A stretch of 64,000 nucleotides of DNA from Syncephalastrum monosporum B8922 (Eukaryota > Mucoromycota > Mucoromycetes > Mucorales > Syncephalastraceae). This document shows, one piece after another, positions 8,865 to 20,561 of the stretch (the stretch's first letter is position 1; each line of letters starts with the position of its first letter). A program made the translations under genes and the position numbers. The stretch lies in NCBI GenBank assembly GCA_000697355.1, contig JNEN01000885.1, positions 1 to 64,000 on the forward strand. The letters run 5' to 3'. The notes below the pieces were generated by a model that was not told where the DNA came from, searched no databases, and saw only the letters and a program-made list of their open reading frames with translations.

Positions 8865-10109
8865 GTTTTATTGACCAGAGACGGATGTTATTCACCATTT
8901 GTTCGATAACGGCCAGGTTGTTCGATATGCGATAAAGTATGAGGATCCAAACAAGATACCTTGGGGACTAGAATCAAGCTTGGTCCTCAGACGGTTGGAC
9001 AATGGCGACATGATGCCTTTGGATATATCAGGATGGATAAGATTGACGATCCCGGAAAGATGCACCCTAACAGAAAGATATGAGATAAAATTTGACACAG
9101 ATAGAGTACTTATTTGATGGCTTCTTCAAGTATTTTTCTTTATCAGTCAATGATCGGTCGTCAATCATCTGCACCAGGAGACAGAGAATTGTCATCATAA
9201 TCATCAACGATATCGTCGAATCGATAAGTATCGTAGACAGCAATCTACTTAAATACTCCAGAGTCAAGTGAGCCGGCCGTCAGACTGTGCAGTTGTAGTT
9301 CACGGTGACCGGCCGCAAAGTTGCCTTCAGCACCAGGAGAAAAGGAACCGTCATTATCACCGATGGTATCGTCGCATTGTTTATGATAATAAACGTAGTG
9401 TGTTTGTGATATCGTCCGTGGGTTGCTGTTTGATTTGGTGCATTGTTCGTCTTGTCAGCTGGGCGTTGTTCAAGGTCAAGGATGTGGAGTATTGAAGTGG
9501 CAGTACCAGTCAAAGCTTTCAAGCCTGGTGTATGTTAGCGTAAGCATGTTCCTGCGTAATTAACATCAACGGCGGATATGAGTACTGAAGGACGCATTCT
9601 CTTTGAGAAGGAAAGGAGTCAAAGAAAGAGGATGAAGCTCTTTTGACTCCCACGCATTTTACTCCATTTATACGTCATCTTGCTCACAGCAAAAAGCCAC
9701 TGGCAGCTTTGTGGGATCACCGTATTTAGACAATGGGCGCAGCGCACTTCAGGCTACTCATGCACTTTTTTTTTTGGGTGCCGAGGTCGGCAAATCTTCT
9801 GTCGAACTTGCTGTGATATGGTCTTAGTACGAATGAGGACTTTTCATCAATCAGAATGCTATGAGTTGGGGGATGATTTATTTTTAGCGACTCAACAGAG
9901 TATGCGCAACACGACGCAAAGTTCCCGGAAATAGGGTATACGTGTGGAGAGGCAGTAGAGCTTTTTAATAGCGCGACAGAAAAAGATGACTTTTCTGGTC
10001 AGCTTTGGCGCGAGGCGGGGTTTTTTAATGAGATTTCGGGTCTCGCGTGTGACACCAGCTTCGTTCATTTGGTTTCCCCTCCCTCTCTTCCTCGTTTGCT
10101 CAATCAGCC
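8865..10109. other. Intergenic, no supported gene
   Basis: Short open frames exist here (for example 8899-9117 plus, 9280-9522 minus and 9680-9934 plus), but none has a recognisable domain or plausible splice partner. Parts may be remnants flanking the transposase fragment. The last 100 bp before 10110 are pyrimidine-rich (CCCCTCCCTCTCTTCCTCG), as expected for a fungal 5' leader of the following gene. Confidence 0.5.
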
Positions 10110-11573
10110 ATGTTTCCTCAGGGCTACTTCTACATTATCTCACGAAAGAATGGCTATGCCCTGGACGTCTATGATGGCCAGACCAAGGTACTCACTTGCA
10201 CCGAGGTTATGAACGCCCCAAAGACTTAGTGCTCCTTCTAGGCCGATGCTAATATAATCGTGTGGCCCCAAAAATTCCAAGATTCCGACAATCAGTACGT
10301 TTGTCTCTTACGTTGCGGACTGATGCTCATAATCTCTTCAGACTGTGGACGTATGACCAGGGCCGTATTGTGAACAAAAAGTCTGGCCATGGTAAGTCTC
10401 TTGCGCCCGGATAAACGGACAGGCACTCACCTTCGCGTTCACTTCATCTTTCTACTTGTATTCTACAGTCCTCGATGTTCGATCCAGTGAGTATTCAGAT
10501 CTATCGTGTGGCTCAATGCGCTTATGTCGGTGTGTCGTATCAAAGGTGCCTTCAAAAAGGACAAGGCTGTCATTCAAAACAAGCGCAAGGACAAGCATCA
10601 GACCCAAGAGGTAAGGCATATGATTTGGGAATAGAAATGGGTCGTATCACATGAGATGATCTCATGCAGTGTATGCGTAGTGGACCTTCGATAACGGATT
10701 CATCTGCTCCCAAGTCTACCAGACGATGGTGCTGGATATCAAGGTAATTCAGACATCACATCGCATTATGTGGTCATGCGTTCTTATATCAGTGGGTCCT
10801 ATTGGGGATGGTAGGGCGACAGCGACGAAGGCGGTGCACAAGTGTTGCTCTACAAGCGCAAAGAGACGGATAACCTGAACCAGCAATGGTTTCTTGAGCC
10901 CTACCACACATTCGAATCGTCCCTGAACATGGCCGCGGATGCCGGTCCGCTTCACAAAAAGGCTGATTTCGGTCAGCCCCGTCTCGGCTACGGCGCAGAA
11001 GTGGGTGTTCCGCCTGAGCTCAAGAAGCTGCCGGCCGATATCAAAGTAGCAGGCGTCAACGGGGCATCGGCCACGCCTAGCGCGCCTTCCAACCAACAGT
11101 CGACGGATAGTCTGGGTACACCCGAAGGTCTCAATGCTGGTAATTATCCGGGAGGTTATCAGCAAGGTTCGGGTACGCAGACGGGCCAGGCAGGACAACC
11201 TGGCTATGCACCTTACTCTCCACCACAGCATCAGCACCAGCAGCAGCCTAGCCCGAGTGGCGGCTACCATGCAGCAGCGCCACCCCCACCGCTTCCCCAA
11301 TCCCAGTATCCCCCGCAATACCAGCAGCCGCAGCATGTTTACGGCGGTCAGGCGAGCAACTACCCGCCTCCCGGAGGCGCGTACCCGGCCACATCACCGT
11401 CTACCAGCAGTCCTGGTCCAGGCGGTTTCTACGCTCCTCCTTCGAGCCCTCCTCAGCACGGTGGCGGCTACCCGCCCCAGAACATGCCCCTGCCTGGTCA
11501 GGGATATCCTCAACCAGGCGGCGGCTACCCTCCGCAGCAAAACACAGGCTACCCACCCTACCCTCCTCAGTAA
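10110..11573 (+). CDS. Ricin B-type beta-trefoil lectin-domain protein with Pro/Gly/Tyr/Gln-rich tail
   Basis: Seven predicted exons (10110-10187, 10242-10294, 10342-10391, 10469-10486, 10546-10610, 10681-10743, 10815-11573) give 361 aa with phases intact. Exon 4 is only 18 nt. The N-terminal 140 residues show three QxW signatures (NQLW, TQEW, NQQW) with LDV/LDI motifs, the hallmark of the (QxW)3 beta-trefoil. Such domains bind glycans or act as protein-interaction modules. No signal peptide is visible (MFPQGYFYII), so the protein is probably cytoplasmic. The last 150 residues are a disordered tail of PGGGYPPQ-like repeats, the type of sequence that supports multivalent or phase-separating interactions. 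Its physiological role is not known to me. Confidence 0.85.
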
Positions 11574-11766
11574 CTGTATAACACGCGACCTATCCATCCA
11601 TCCATCCATAAATACATATATTATATATGCACTTTGATAAGCTCCTGTTGCATGATGATGAGAAAAGAGCCACACGGACCCTCAAATGCGTGTCAATTGG
11701 GATGGGGAGTTTGTGGGTGTTTGAATTGAGTCGGCGTTTCTTTTTTCTTCTTTCTTCTGACGGACC

Positions 11767-13514
11767 ATGTCGAGCAGCGACCCATCGCGAAAACGAACTC
11801 GGTGGGAATCCGACGAAGAGGAGCACGAGCAAGATGCCCGGAGCAGGCGCAAAGAAAAGACGCAGCGCGCCAAGTCGAATGTGAGCACCCATACGAGCAG
11901 CACGCCCAGTCGCAGTAGTGCGTCTCCTGTTGCTGCCAGTAGTGCGGGTGCTCCCCTTGCTCATCGTCCACCGCCGCCAGCAGCAGCAGCAGCAGCAGTC
12001 GCAATAGCCAAAGCCAAAGCAGCAGCCAACAAAAAGATCGCCCAATCTGAGCTGGGGCCCGCAGGCACGACCTTTCTGACGCGGTGTCGGCACAGCAGCT
12101 GCTACGAAAAACTCAACCGGATCGAGGAAGGCTCGTATGGTATCGTGTACCGTGCACGCGATCGCGAGACCGGAGACATTGTCGCGCTCAAGAAGCTCAA
12201 GCTCGAGAAAGAAAAGAGCGGCTTTCCAGTGACTTCCCTACGCGAGATCTACACTCTGTTGAATGCCAAGCACCCCAACATTGTCAATGTGCGCGAGATT
12301 GTCATGCACCGGCTCGACCAGGTCTTTATTGTCATGGACTTTATCGAGCACGATCTCAAGACACTCATGACCGAGATGCGCACGCCCTTCTTGCAGTCTG
12401 AAGTCAAGACCCTCATGCTCCAGTTGCTCTCGGCAGTGAAGCTCGTGCACGACAACTGGATCGTCCACCGTGACTTGAAGACAAGCAACCTCCTCCTGAA
12501 CAACCGGGGTGAAATCAAAGTCGCCGATTTTGGTCTCGCGCGCAAGTTTGGCAGCCCTCTCGGACGCATGACTCAACTTGTTGTCACTCTCTGGTACAGG
12601 TATAGTTAAATTGAATCAAGTTGAATGATTTGAAAACGCGTCAGAAACCTATCCCCGCCCACTCCATCTTATTGAATGCGTTGTTCTGTGCATTAGAGCG
12701 CCTGAGCTGCTCCTGGGTGCAAAAGAATATACCACAGCCATTGATATGTGGTCCATTGGCTGCATTTTTGCTGAACTCATCAACAACGAGCCGCTTCTGC
12801 CTGGACGCAGCGAGATTGATCAAATCGACAAGGTAATCTCATTCATTAAACCGATAAAAAGAGAATCTCTTCCCTTATACTTTTCATTTTTTTGTATGTA
12901 GATCGTAAAATTGTTAGGTAACCCGACCGAAGAAATATGGCCTGGCTTTTCAGAACTCCCACACGCGAAAAACATTGGCAAGAAGCAAGAGTATGTGTTC
13001 CTTTTATCAATCATCGGCTTGACTAATTCATTCTATGATTCCGTCTTCTGCAGTTATAGCACACTTCGTAGTCATTTCACCTATTTGACAGAAGCTGGCA
13101 TGGATCTCCTGTCTCGCATGCTGACTTATAATCCCGCAGAGCGGATTACAGCCGAAGATGCCTTGAATCATCCCTATTTTAGGTACAAAAAGAAAAAAAA
13201 AAGCGGCACTCAAAAAAAAAAAAAAAAAGAGAAAACGAAAAGCTCAAAATGAATGTTAGTGAGAGTCCACCCCCAAAGGACCCCGCACTCTTCCCCACAT
13301 GGCCTTCGAAAGGATCAGGCGAAAGGCACGTATACACGTAGATAGAATCATGCGAGTGATACGGGTTGCTAAGCAATTGCATAGGAAGAAATCATTCAGT
13401 CCATCGGCGCCGCAGGCAGCTCACGCAGCGCTCGACGAGCAGGATGAAGGATTGGCAGGCACACTTTTTGCAGGACAAGCAGACACGGCTGGCTTCCGTT
13501 TGAAGCTAGGATAA
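11767..13514 (+). CDS. CDK11: Cyclin-dependent kinase 11 (PITSLRE-type) orthologue
   Basis: Six predicted exons (11767-12599, 12697-12832, 12902-12990, 13054-13182, 13260-13337, 13385-13514) give 464 aa. CDK11 kinases act with cyclin L in transcription and splicing control in the nucleus. After a Ser/Arg/Ala-rich N-terminus, the kinase domain starts at about residue 113 with EEGSYG and the catalytic Lys in VALKKL. The family signature reads PVTSLRE instead of PITSLRE (about residue 154). HRDLKTSN and [12 protein letters not shown] follow. Exon 2 supplies the [11 protein letters not shown] segment, exon 3 IWPGFSELP and exon 5 FPTWPS. The C-terminus GFRLKLG matches the family's GFxLKF ending; this is why a 47-nt intron (13338-13384) is preferred over the TAG at 13339. 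The fourth intron is strikingly A-rich. Confidence 0.92.
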
Positions 13515-13717
13515 AGAAAGCCTCCATGCATGACGACGAAACTATTATAGCAATATTGTTATAGAGAATGAAAGGAATAATGAGATGAAAGAAACTAAAA
13601 GAAAAGAAAAAAAAAAAAAAGGAAAAAAAAAAGGAAGGAAAAAAAAAAAAAGGGAATGAGTATTTTTTTTTCCCCAATTTTTTTTTCCACATCGTGTATA
13701 TATCTTTCTTTCTGGGA
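13515..13717. other. A-rich intergenic spacer
   Basis: The 203 bp between the CDK11 stop and the next start are dominated by A tracts (13605-13655) followed by T tracts (13664-13687). No gene or structured RNA is seen. The A-rich part may hold the CDK11 3' end and the T-rich part may lie in the promoter of the next gene. Confidence 0.5.
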
Positions 13718-14962
13718 ATGCTGTTGAGTGTCATGGAAGAGAAGAATGCGGTCCATTTGCAGCAGCCTGAAAAGTGGAAACCTCTTTTAAAGGAGAAGGA
13801 GAGTTTACCTGTTCCACCGACGACAGCGACGTTACGGATCGATCGGGGCGTATACGACAATCCGCTTTCGATTCAGAACGAGTACGAGTCTTTGCTGGAA
13901 CTCCTCGACGTAGTGTACCCTCCGTTGGCGTGCAACGAGTGCGGTGCGGCGTACAGCGACAAAAGCGAAACGGATCAGCATTACCACAGGAATCACGGGC
14001 GTCGACGGTTCAAGTGCCTCCATCCTCATTGCAGTTTGGCGTTTGTGTCTCGAGGAGCTCTCCGGCTGCACCTCAGTCAGTCGCACCTCGTCCGGTCTAT
14101 CCGGCCTAAGACACCCATCATTCTGCACTCGTCGTCCTCGGTCTACTCGGTCTATTCTGACCTTGATCGCCGCTCCTCCTCGTCTCCCTCGCCCTCTCCG
14201 CCGTCCCCGCCTGCTCCTGTCTCTGTTGCGATTCCTCATAGTCACCATAATAACCATAGCTATAGCCATAGCTATAGCCACAGCCATAGTCATAGTCATA
14301 GTCATAGTCATAGTCATAACCCGCATCATCACCCGCATCCGCATCCGCATCCAAACCACGACCCGCATCAGGATCAAAACCAAAACCGATATCCTTCCGC
14401 ACGCGCCACACAGCAACGGCCTCACTCTGCGTCCCTCTCCCCCACAGCACCATCACCATCACAAACAAATCCTTTACCACGGCTCGCACCCGCGGGCACC
14501 GTCGGCGTCTTGGTCTCGCATGATACGTATAAAAGACGCCCCTCCGGGCGAGCACCGCGCGGGTCAAAGAAGATCATTCTGTCAGCCGAGACGGACGCGT
14601 TACTCAACAAGATCTACCCGCCCCTCGAATGCCCTGCCTGCCATCGTCTCTTCAAGCGGAAGACAAACGTCATTACGCATTTGACTGACGATCATTACGG
14701 ACAGGAACCCTATCACTGCATATTCCCCCAATGCTCGCACCCGAAACTGTACGCCACCAGGGAGGGCCTCGTCTACCATATCCTGCGCGCCCATGACACC
14801 GATCCGACCCCGCCCACGTCTACCTCTACGGCTTCTTCTGCTTCTTCTACTCCCTCGTCTTCTCTCCACGCCATCTCATCCAAAAAGGACATTCTCACTG
14901 CTTACTCCAGGCCGCGTCGGCGTCCTTCCGGTCAAAAACCACTCGCAAGGCTTTCTTCCTAG
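13718..14962 (+). CDS. C2H2 zinc-finger protein with two finger pairs
   Basis: This single-exon frame gives 414 aa from the ATG at 13718 (an alternative ATG is at 13733). Two similar finger pairs are visible. The first begins VYPPLACNECG and continues with FKCLHPHC...H-x4-H. The second begins IYPPLECPACH and continues with YHCIFPQC...H-x4-H. In each pair the second finger has C-x4-C spacing. The repeated IYPPLxC lead-in shows internal duplication. The linker contains a Ser-His repeat encoded by CATAGT/CATAGC hexanucleotides and a His-Pro repeat. A DNA-binding transcription regulator is likely, with unknown targets. It lies tail-to-tail with the SWR1 subunit gene. Confidence 0.8.
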   Translation: MLLSVMEEKNAVHLQQPEKWKPLLKEKESLPVPPTTATLRIDRGVYDNPLSIQNEYESLLELLDVVYPPLACNECGAAYSDKSETDQHYHRNHGRRRFKCLHPHCSLAFVSRGALRLHLSQSHLVRSIRPKTPIILHSSSSVYSVYSDLDRRSSSSPSPSPPSPPAPVSVAIPHSHHNNHSYSHSYSHSHSHSHSHSHSHNPHHHPHPHPHPNHDPHQDQNQNRYPSARATQQRPHSASLSPTAPSPSQTNPLPRLAPAGTVGVLVSHDTYKRRPSGRAPRGSKKIILSAETDALLNKIYPPLECPACHRLFKRKTNVITHLTDDHYGQEPYHCIFPQCSHPKLYATREGLVYHILRAHDTDPTPPTSTSTASSASSTPSSSLHAISSKKDILTAYSRPRRRPSGQKPLARLSS

Positions 14963-15052
14963 TTCTTGTGTTGTTGGGTATATAGACTTCCTTAATCTGC
15001 ATTTCTTCCACTATCTATCGTTTCTTCCTTCTGCATTGTTCTCTCTTCTTGC

Positions 15053-15757
15053 TCATGACGTCCATTTCAGGCACCTATATATATATACACACACATCCAC
15101 ACATACATACACATACACGCAAACATACACACGATAAGATTATTTAGCAAACAAGTAAATAAAACTCTGCTCTTCCCATCCTCCGTCCCCCCACTTGCCT
15201 TGTTTCTTCGTGCGTAGTGAGACATCGACGACTGCAATACTTCATGCCGCACCGCACGCATTTATAATGACTCGAAAACCCGCAAACAGAGCAAAAGTTG
15301 CGAGGCGGGTACCGAGACGGTTTGGCTGCACACGAAAAATAGGACGGTAAACTGTTGTCGATCTCGGCTCGCTGTCATGCATCAAGAAGAAGTGAGACCC
15401 TTTTTTTAGATATAATGGTATCTTTATAGTTACCGTATCTTCCAAGAGAATATTCAGGTTGGTCTTGGCCGCATACACGTTGGCTTTGCCTCCCTCCGCA
15501 CGTTTCCGCTGTGGCATATCTATGCAGAGCACCGCGTATGAGTCGGACAAACGGACTATATGTGAGATAGATGGAAACTAACTCTCTTCCTGTTGCTGTG
15601 CGAGTGCAATAATACTGACAAGATCGTCGACATTGTTGAGTGAGCTGTGATTGTCGCGTTCCAGCGAATCGAGCTGTCGCTTTAAATGGCGTCGCTGTGC
15701 TTCAGGATCGTGTCTCTGTGTCTGTTGTGTGGCACGGCTGCGTTCAGATTTAGACAT
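15053..15757 (-). CDS. VPS71: HIT-type zinc-finger protein, ZNHIT1/Vps71 (SWR1 complex subunit)
   Basis: Four predicted exons (15757-15583, 15519-15434, 15371-15199, 15074-15053) give 151 aa, against 154 aa in human ZNHIT1. The protein is a subunit of the SWR1/SRCAP remodeller that deposits histone H2A.Z. The N-terminal coiled region has RQLDSLERDN, matching the ZNHIT1 start. Exon 3 encodes the HIT finger: CSVCGF, then YKCVRCGMKYCS, then C and H ligands in CLTTHEETR. The 22-nt last exon supplies RCLKWTS, the invariant family ending. The last intron (15198-15075) has a GC donor (AAG^GCAAGT) and a normal AG acceptor; without it the ending cannot be reached. The gene is divergent from FANCM. Confidence 0.92.
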
Positions 15758-15895
15758 GAGGACAAAAAAGAAGAAAAAAAAAAGAAAGGTGCCAAGTTGC
15801 ACAACCCGACCGTTTCGCGCTTTATTTTGCTTGAATTAGATGAACCACCGGCATTTCTGCCTGTCCTTTTTTCTTATACGTACGTGAATGGTCTC
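15758..15895. promoter_or_regulatory. Short bidirectional promoter between VPS71 and FANCM/MPH1
   Basis: Only 138 bp separate the two divergent start codons. The plus strand has an A-rich tract (GACAAAAAAGAAGAAAAAAAAAG, 15761 onward), which would act as a nucleosome-excluding element. No specific factor site is recognised. Shared regulation is an inference from the spacing. Confidence 0.5.
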
Positions 15896-18800
15896 ATGGA
15901 CGAGAGCTTTGAGTTCGAGATCACCCCCGATTTCTTGGACGTCATTGAGCAAGTCGAGACACACCATCCTCCTCCAGCCAGCAAGCCTGCTTCAAATACC
16001 AGTAACGCCGTCGGTTCCTCCTCTTCTGCTGCGCAATCGGCTCAACCCATCGATCTTGGCCCTGAAGACGATGGCTTTGACGACTGGGACACGGACGAGC
16101 TGCTCAACGCTACACTCTCAGCCGAAAGTCGCTATTGCCCACAAGGCGAGGCACCGAACAACCAACAAACGGAACAGCGACAGCAACAGCAACAGCAACA
16201 GCAACGACAACAGCCAGTAACACGTCCTTTTCCGCAGCATCTTCCTTCAAATACTTCTCAAGCACGCCTCACCCATTTTTTTCAAGGACAAGGGCATACC
16301 CTACTCGACAGACCCACACCATCCACAAGCGCCAGCACCCATATCAACACCACAGCGCCTTCACTCAATGAGAGTGACGACCATCCAGCGGGCGAGACCA
16401 TCCAAGAAGAGCAGCCCCACCCGATCAACGCGCCTCCGCCGCCTCCACCCGGCACGGTCTCCTATCATACGCTGGACCCAGAAGCGCTGCCCACCTGGGT
16501 GTATCCGGTCAACTACCCCGTCCGCTCATACCAGTACAACATCGTCCAACGCGCCATCTTCTCCAATACGCTCGTGGCTCTGCCAACTGGCCTCGGCAAG
16601 ACCTTCATCGCGGCGGTTGTCATGTACAACTTTTGGCGCTGGTTTCCAGGCGCCAAAATCGTCTTCATGGCCCCCACCCGTCCCCTCGTTGACCAGCAGA
16701 TCGAAGCATGCTTCCAGATCTGTGGGATACCCCAAACGGACACGAGCATGATGACCGGCACCTTGAAGTCTTCCGACCGCCGGCTCCAGTGGGAGTCGAA
16801 ACGCGTCTTCTTCGTCACGCCTCAAATTATCCAAAACGACATCCAGGCTGGCATCTGTCCAGCCCACCGCATCGTCTGCGTCGTCGTCGACGAGGCCCAT
16901 CGCGCCCAGGGAAAACACGCCTACGTCGAGGTCATCCGTCTCATCTCCCAGAACCATCCCCATTTCCGTGTCCTCGCCCTCACCGCCACCCCAGGCACGT
17001 CTCTCCAGAACGTGCAGGACGTCGTCTCCTGTCTCAAAATTGCAAACATCCAGATCCGCACCGAAGAATCGCTCGATATCCGCGAATACACCCACGCCAA
17101 GAACGTTCAGTCTGTGATTGTCAAACTGGAATACACTGCGGGTCAGTCCGGCACCGTGCCTCATCTCGTCCAATTGCTCGGTGAGAGCCTCCTCAAGCCT
17201 ATCCTCGAACGTCTCGCTCGTTTTAATGTTGTCAGCTCCACCGATCCCGAAGCCAATGCGCCGTACAAACTGCTGGTGGCGCGGCGTTATTTCTCGGCCA
17301 ACGCCCGCAACTTTAACAATGCTGTCAAGGGCATGATATTCACCGACTTTATGCTCGCACACACTGTCTCCTTTGCTTACGAGCTCCTCACACGCCATGG
17401 CGTCATTCCTTGCATGGAGTACATGGAAAATACGAGACAGGAGACGGAGGCTGAGATCCGATCGGGCAAACACGTTGGCAAAGAAAAGTACAAGTTCCAC
17501 AACAGCCCGGAGCTCAGGCGCTTCTTTGATATTGCTCACCGCGCTATGGAAGACCCTGCGTTCGTCGGCCATCCCAAGATGGATCACCTGCTCAGCATTA
17601 TCCTCCAGCACCTGGAGAACGCCGAGGACCCCACCCAAACCCGTATTATGGTCTTTGCCACCTATCGCACAGCGGTTGAGGACATTGCCACTTTTTTGAA
17701 CAAGCACAAACCCATGATACGTTGCGCTACTTTTATCGGCCAAGCCTCAGCCAAAGCCCAGAAGGGTCTGTCACAGAAAGAGCAGCAACAGGTACTCAAA
17801 TAAGAGGAGGGTCTTGGCACCATGATGACTGACGCTTTATTATCAGCGTATATCCAGTTTGAAGCGCGGCGAGATCAACGTCCTAGCCGCCACCTCCATT
17901 GGCGAGGAAGGCTTGGATATTGGTGAGATTGACTTGATTGTCTGTTACGACGCACAAGCATCTCCGATTCGAATGGTAGTGTATCTCTTCTTCGCTCCTC
18001 TTCCTTGTCCGTCTGCTAATTGGTTTTTTTATTTCCAGCTCCAGCGAATGGGTCGCACCGGCCGCAAACGAAAAGGTCACTGCGTCATGCTGATGACCGA
18101 AGCTGAGGAACGCAAATACCGGACCGCCAAGTCGTCCTACCAGCGAATCCAACAGCAAATCGCCCGGGACGGTGCCATTGACTATTTTGAGGCTCCATCG
18201 AGCATCTTGCCTTCGAACTACCGCCCCGTCTGCTGGAAACGAAAACTCGTCATTGGTGAATACCAAAGGGCGGTACCAGGTCGCAAACGGCGTCAAGAGG
18301 ATACGGATCCGTCCTTTGCCGAGGGTCTCCTGACCGCCAGCGCCAAAGAAGAATTTCTGGCCCGCTTACCCAACGTGTCTTCCGTGCAAGAGGCGTTTGA
18401 CACGTATTGGCCCAGTCAACCCGTGCTGATGAGCGCCCTTCAGTTTCTTCCCAACAATTCCCAACTCACGCCCACGCGCCGCATCGGCCATGGCCATCGT
18501 AGTCGTGGGTTCGCCAAAGCCATCCGCGATATCGAAGAACGGATTCTCAATCCCGATAAGAGAACCTACGACACGGTTGAGAACGAAGATGGATACGAGG
18601 GACGTAAGACGCCGTCGCATACGCTCATCTTGCCGAGTAAGCGGCGTGAGAATACCCTCGATACATTTTTGCTACCCAAACGGCGCAAAACGGAGCAAGA
18701 GCAGCTCGAGCCACATGAGCAGCAAGAAGTGGTACTGCAGGATACGCCATCGGTGAAACCCGTTTCTGCATCTTTGCTCCGTCGTTCAAGTGTAGTAGAC

Positions 18801-20561
18801 GCTACGCTGAACCATGAACCAGCCCCTTCTACGACAGCTTTATCCATTTCCGAAAGTGCTGTCTCTTCATCAGCCCGACCTGCGGTTATCACACCATCAT
18901 CGCCTCCGCCGCCACCACCACCACCACTGCTAGACGAACAGCCACAAGGCCCAAATGAAGAGGAAGACATCTGGCCAGAGGATGACTCATTTGGTTTTGG
19001 CGAAGATGGTGATGGTCTTTTCTCCAAAGCACTCCTTGAGATGATCGAAGAAGATGACGTGTTTGACTTTAACGATACCCTCGACATACTATACCCCAAA
19101 GTCAACCCGTCCGACCAAGAACACCCTGCTTTGATGACATGGCTCATGTCGCGCCCTACCCTGAGCTCAGCCGCGCATGCCTGTCTTGTCGCACGCAAAC
19201 AGACCTTGCCTGAACATGTCTGGTCAGGTTTGCTGGGCCATACACCCCACAGCCATGGGTTGGCACAGGTGAAAGAGGAAGAGGAAGACGAAGAAATCTG
19301 TTTCTCGTTGCCCAACATTTCCGACTTGCTTGCGGAATATCCGGGTCAACAGCAGTCTAGCCAAGAACAAGAGGCGAAACAGAAGGACAGTCCTGACAAT
19401 GTGGAAGCGCGGGAGCCGCCCCTCGAGCCGGAAATCGACGATGTCACCCTGGAGTGGTCTCTCAGTGATATCGCGATTGAGGAGCTGCTGAACGAAGCTG
19501 ACGGGCAACGTTCGCTTGACACCGTGCCTGAGCCAATAGCATCACCGAAAACGACACGAAACGCGGCATCGCCGTCGCCGTCGCCGGCTTCCTCCCAGCT
19601 TGAGGTTGTTTCACCCGTCCATGATATACTGCCATCCTTGCCTGAAAGATTGGACAAGTCCCCAACCTTGTCTCCTCAAAGCGTGCGGCTATCACCCGTG
19701 CAACGGGCCTCCTCTCTTTCTTCATCTCCTGCAGTGCCTGATCCTGTGTTCCAAGCATCCCCTATCCGCTTCAGACGAGAACAGTCCACCACGCTGTTAT
19801 CGTCTCCTCTCAGACAGTCACCTATCCGGCACGCCTCTCAGCTGACGTCTCCTCGCGCCTTGCGACAGCAGCAATCCCCCGTCAGCATCGTCTCTTCACA
19901 TCATCCGTCTCCCTTTCGCAGCGAACCCGAACGCTCCTTTCAAAGCATATCCTCCACTGAGCCGTCTCCGCTCCCTGTGCGGCGCCGCCCGCGCATGGCG
20001 GCGATGGCCCTTGTCTCGGACGAGGAGGAAGACGATGCGGAGGATGGACCCGGAGAGACGGACAGCCAGCCGATCCGTGCCCCAGGGTTCTTCCGACGAC
20101 GCCAACAAGAGCTTCTCCAGCAGCAAAAGCAACTGCTTGAGCAGGCCGCGCGCGAGAAACGGCGACAGCGCCGCCATGAAAAACATCGGTCCAACCCGTT
20201 TCTGGACCTCGAAGTCGAGGAGTCGTCGGATGAAGAACACGGGGGCCGACTTTGCAGCAGCAACGAAGAAGAAGAAGAAGACGAAGGAGAGGAAACGACG
20301 ATGGACACGTCATTCATTCATGACGGGTCTGACCTAGGACACGAAGCAGACGACCCGATGTATGCCCGAGCGCTCCTCAGCCCACAGCAACGTGGACGCA
20401 AGACGTGGCTGGACCGTTTCGATGGCGACAAGTGGGCACGTGAGTTTAGCGATGATGAGGAAGTCGGTGACGAAGAGGACTTTAGTATCATTCAGTCCGT
20501 TTCGGGTCTCTTTGCTCAATCTCAACAGGGTGATTTTGACCAAGACGAGGATTTTGCATAA
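15896..20561 (+). CDS. MPH1: FANCM/Mph1-family DNA helicase
   Basis: Three predicted exons (15896-17791, 17847-17975, 18039-20561) give 1515 aa. The enzyme is an ATP-dependent 3'-5' helicase/translocase that remodels replication forks and D-loops and anchors the Fanconi-type repair response. After an acidic, Gln-rich N-terminus, the ATP-binding motif ALPTGLGKT lies near residue 228, the DEAH box (VVVDEAHRA) near 331 and LTATPG follows. Exon 2 holds ATSIGEEGLDIGEIDLIV. Exon 3 starts with LQRMGRTGRKRKG, the arginine-finger motif VI. This exact set and the insert between the RecA lobes identify the family. The last 700 residues are low-complexity and acidic with Ser-Pro motifs, plausible phosphorylation and protein-interaction sites. 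The start was chosen as the first ATG in a frame that is open upstream. Confidence 0.93.

Noticed and set aside
8899..9117. 72-codon plus frame beside the Tc1-like fragment
   Set aside because: No similarity to transposase N-termini, wrong strand, and no splice partner.
13299..13341. CDK11 ending at the TAG at 13339
   Set aside because: It would drop the conserved GFRLK C-terminus. A 47-nt intron at 13338-13384 restores it in phase.
15500..15583. 27-nt intron in VPS71 using the acceptor at about 15556
   Set aside because: Too short for the spliceosome. The next acceptor gives a 63-nt intron in the same frame.
16526..17743. 405-codon antisense frame in the FANCM gene
   Set aside because: The opposite strand encodes the conserved helicase core; the antisense product shows no domain.
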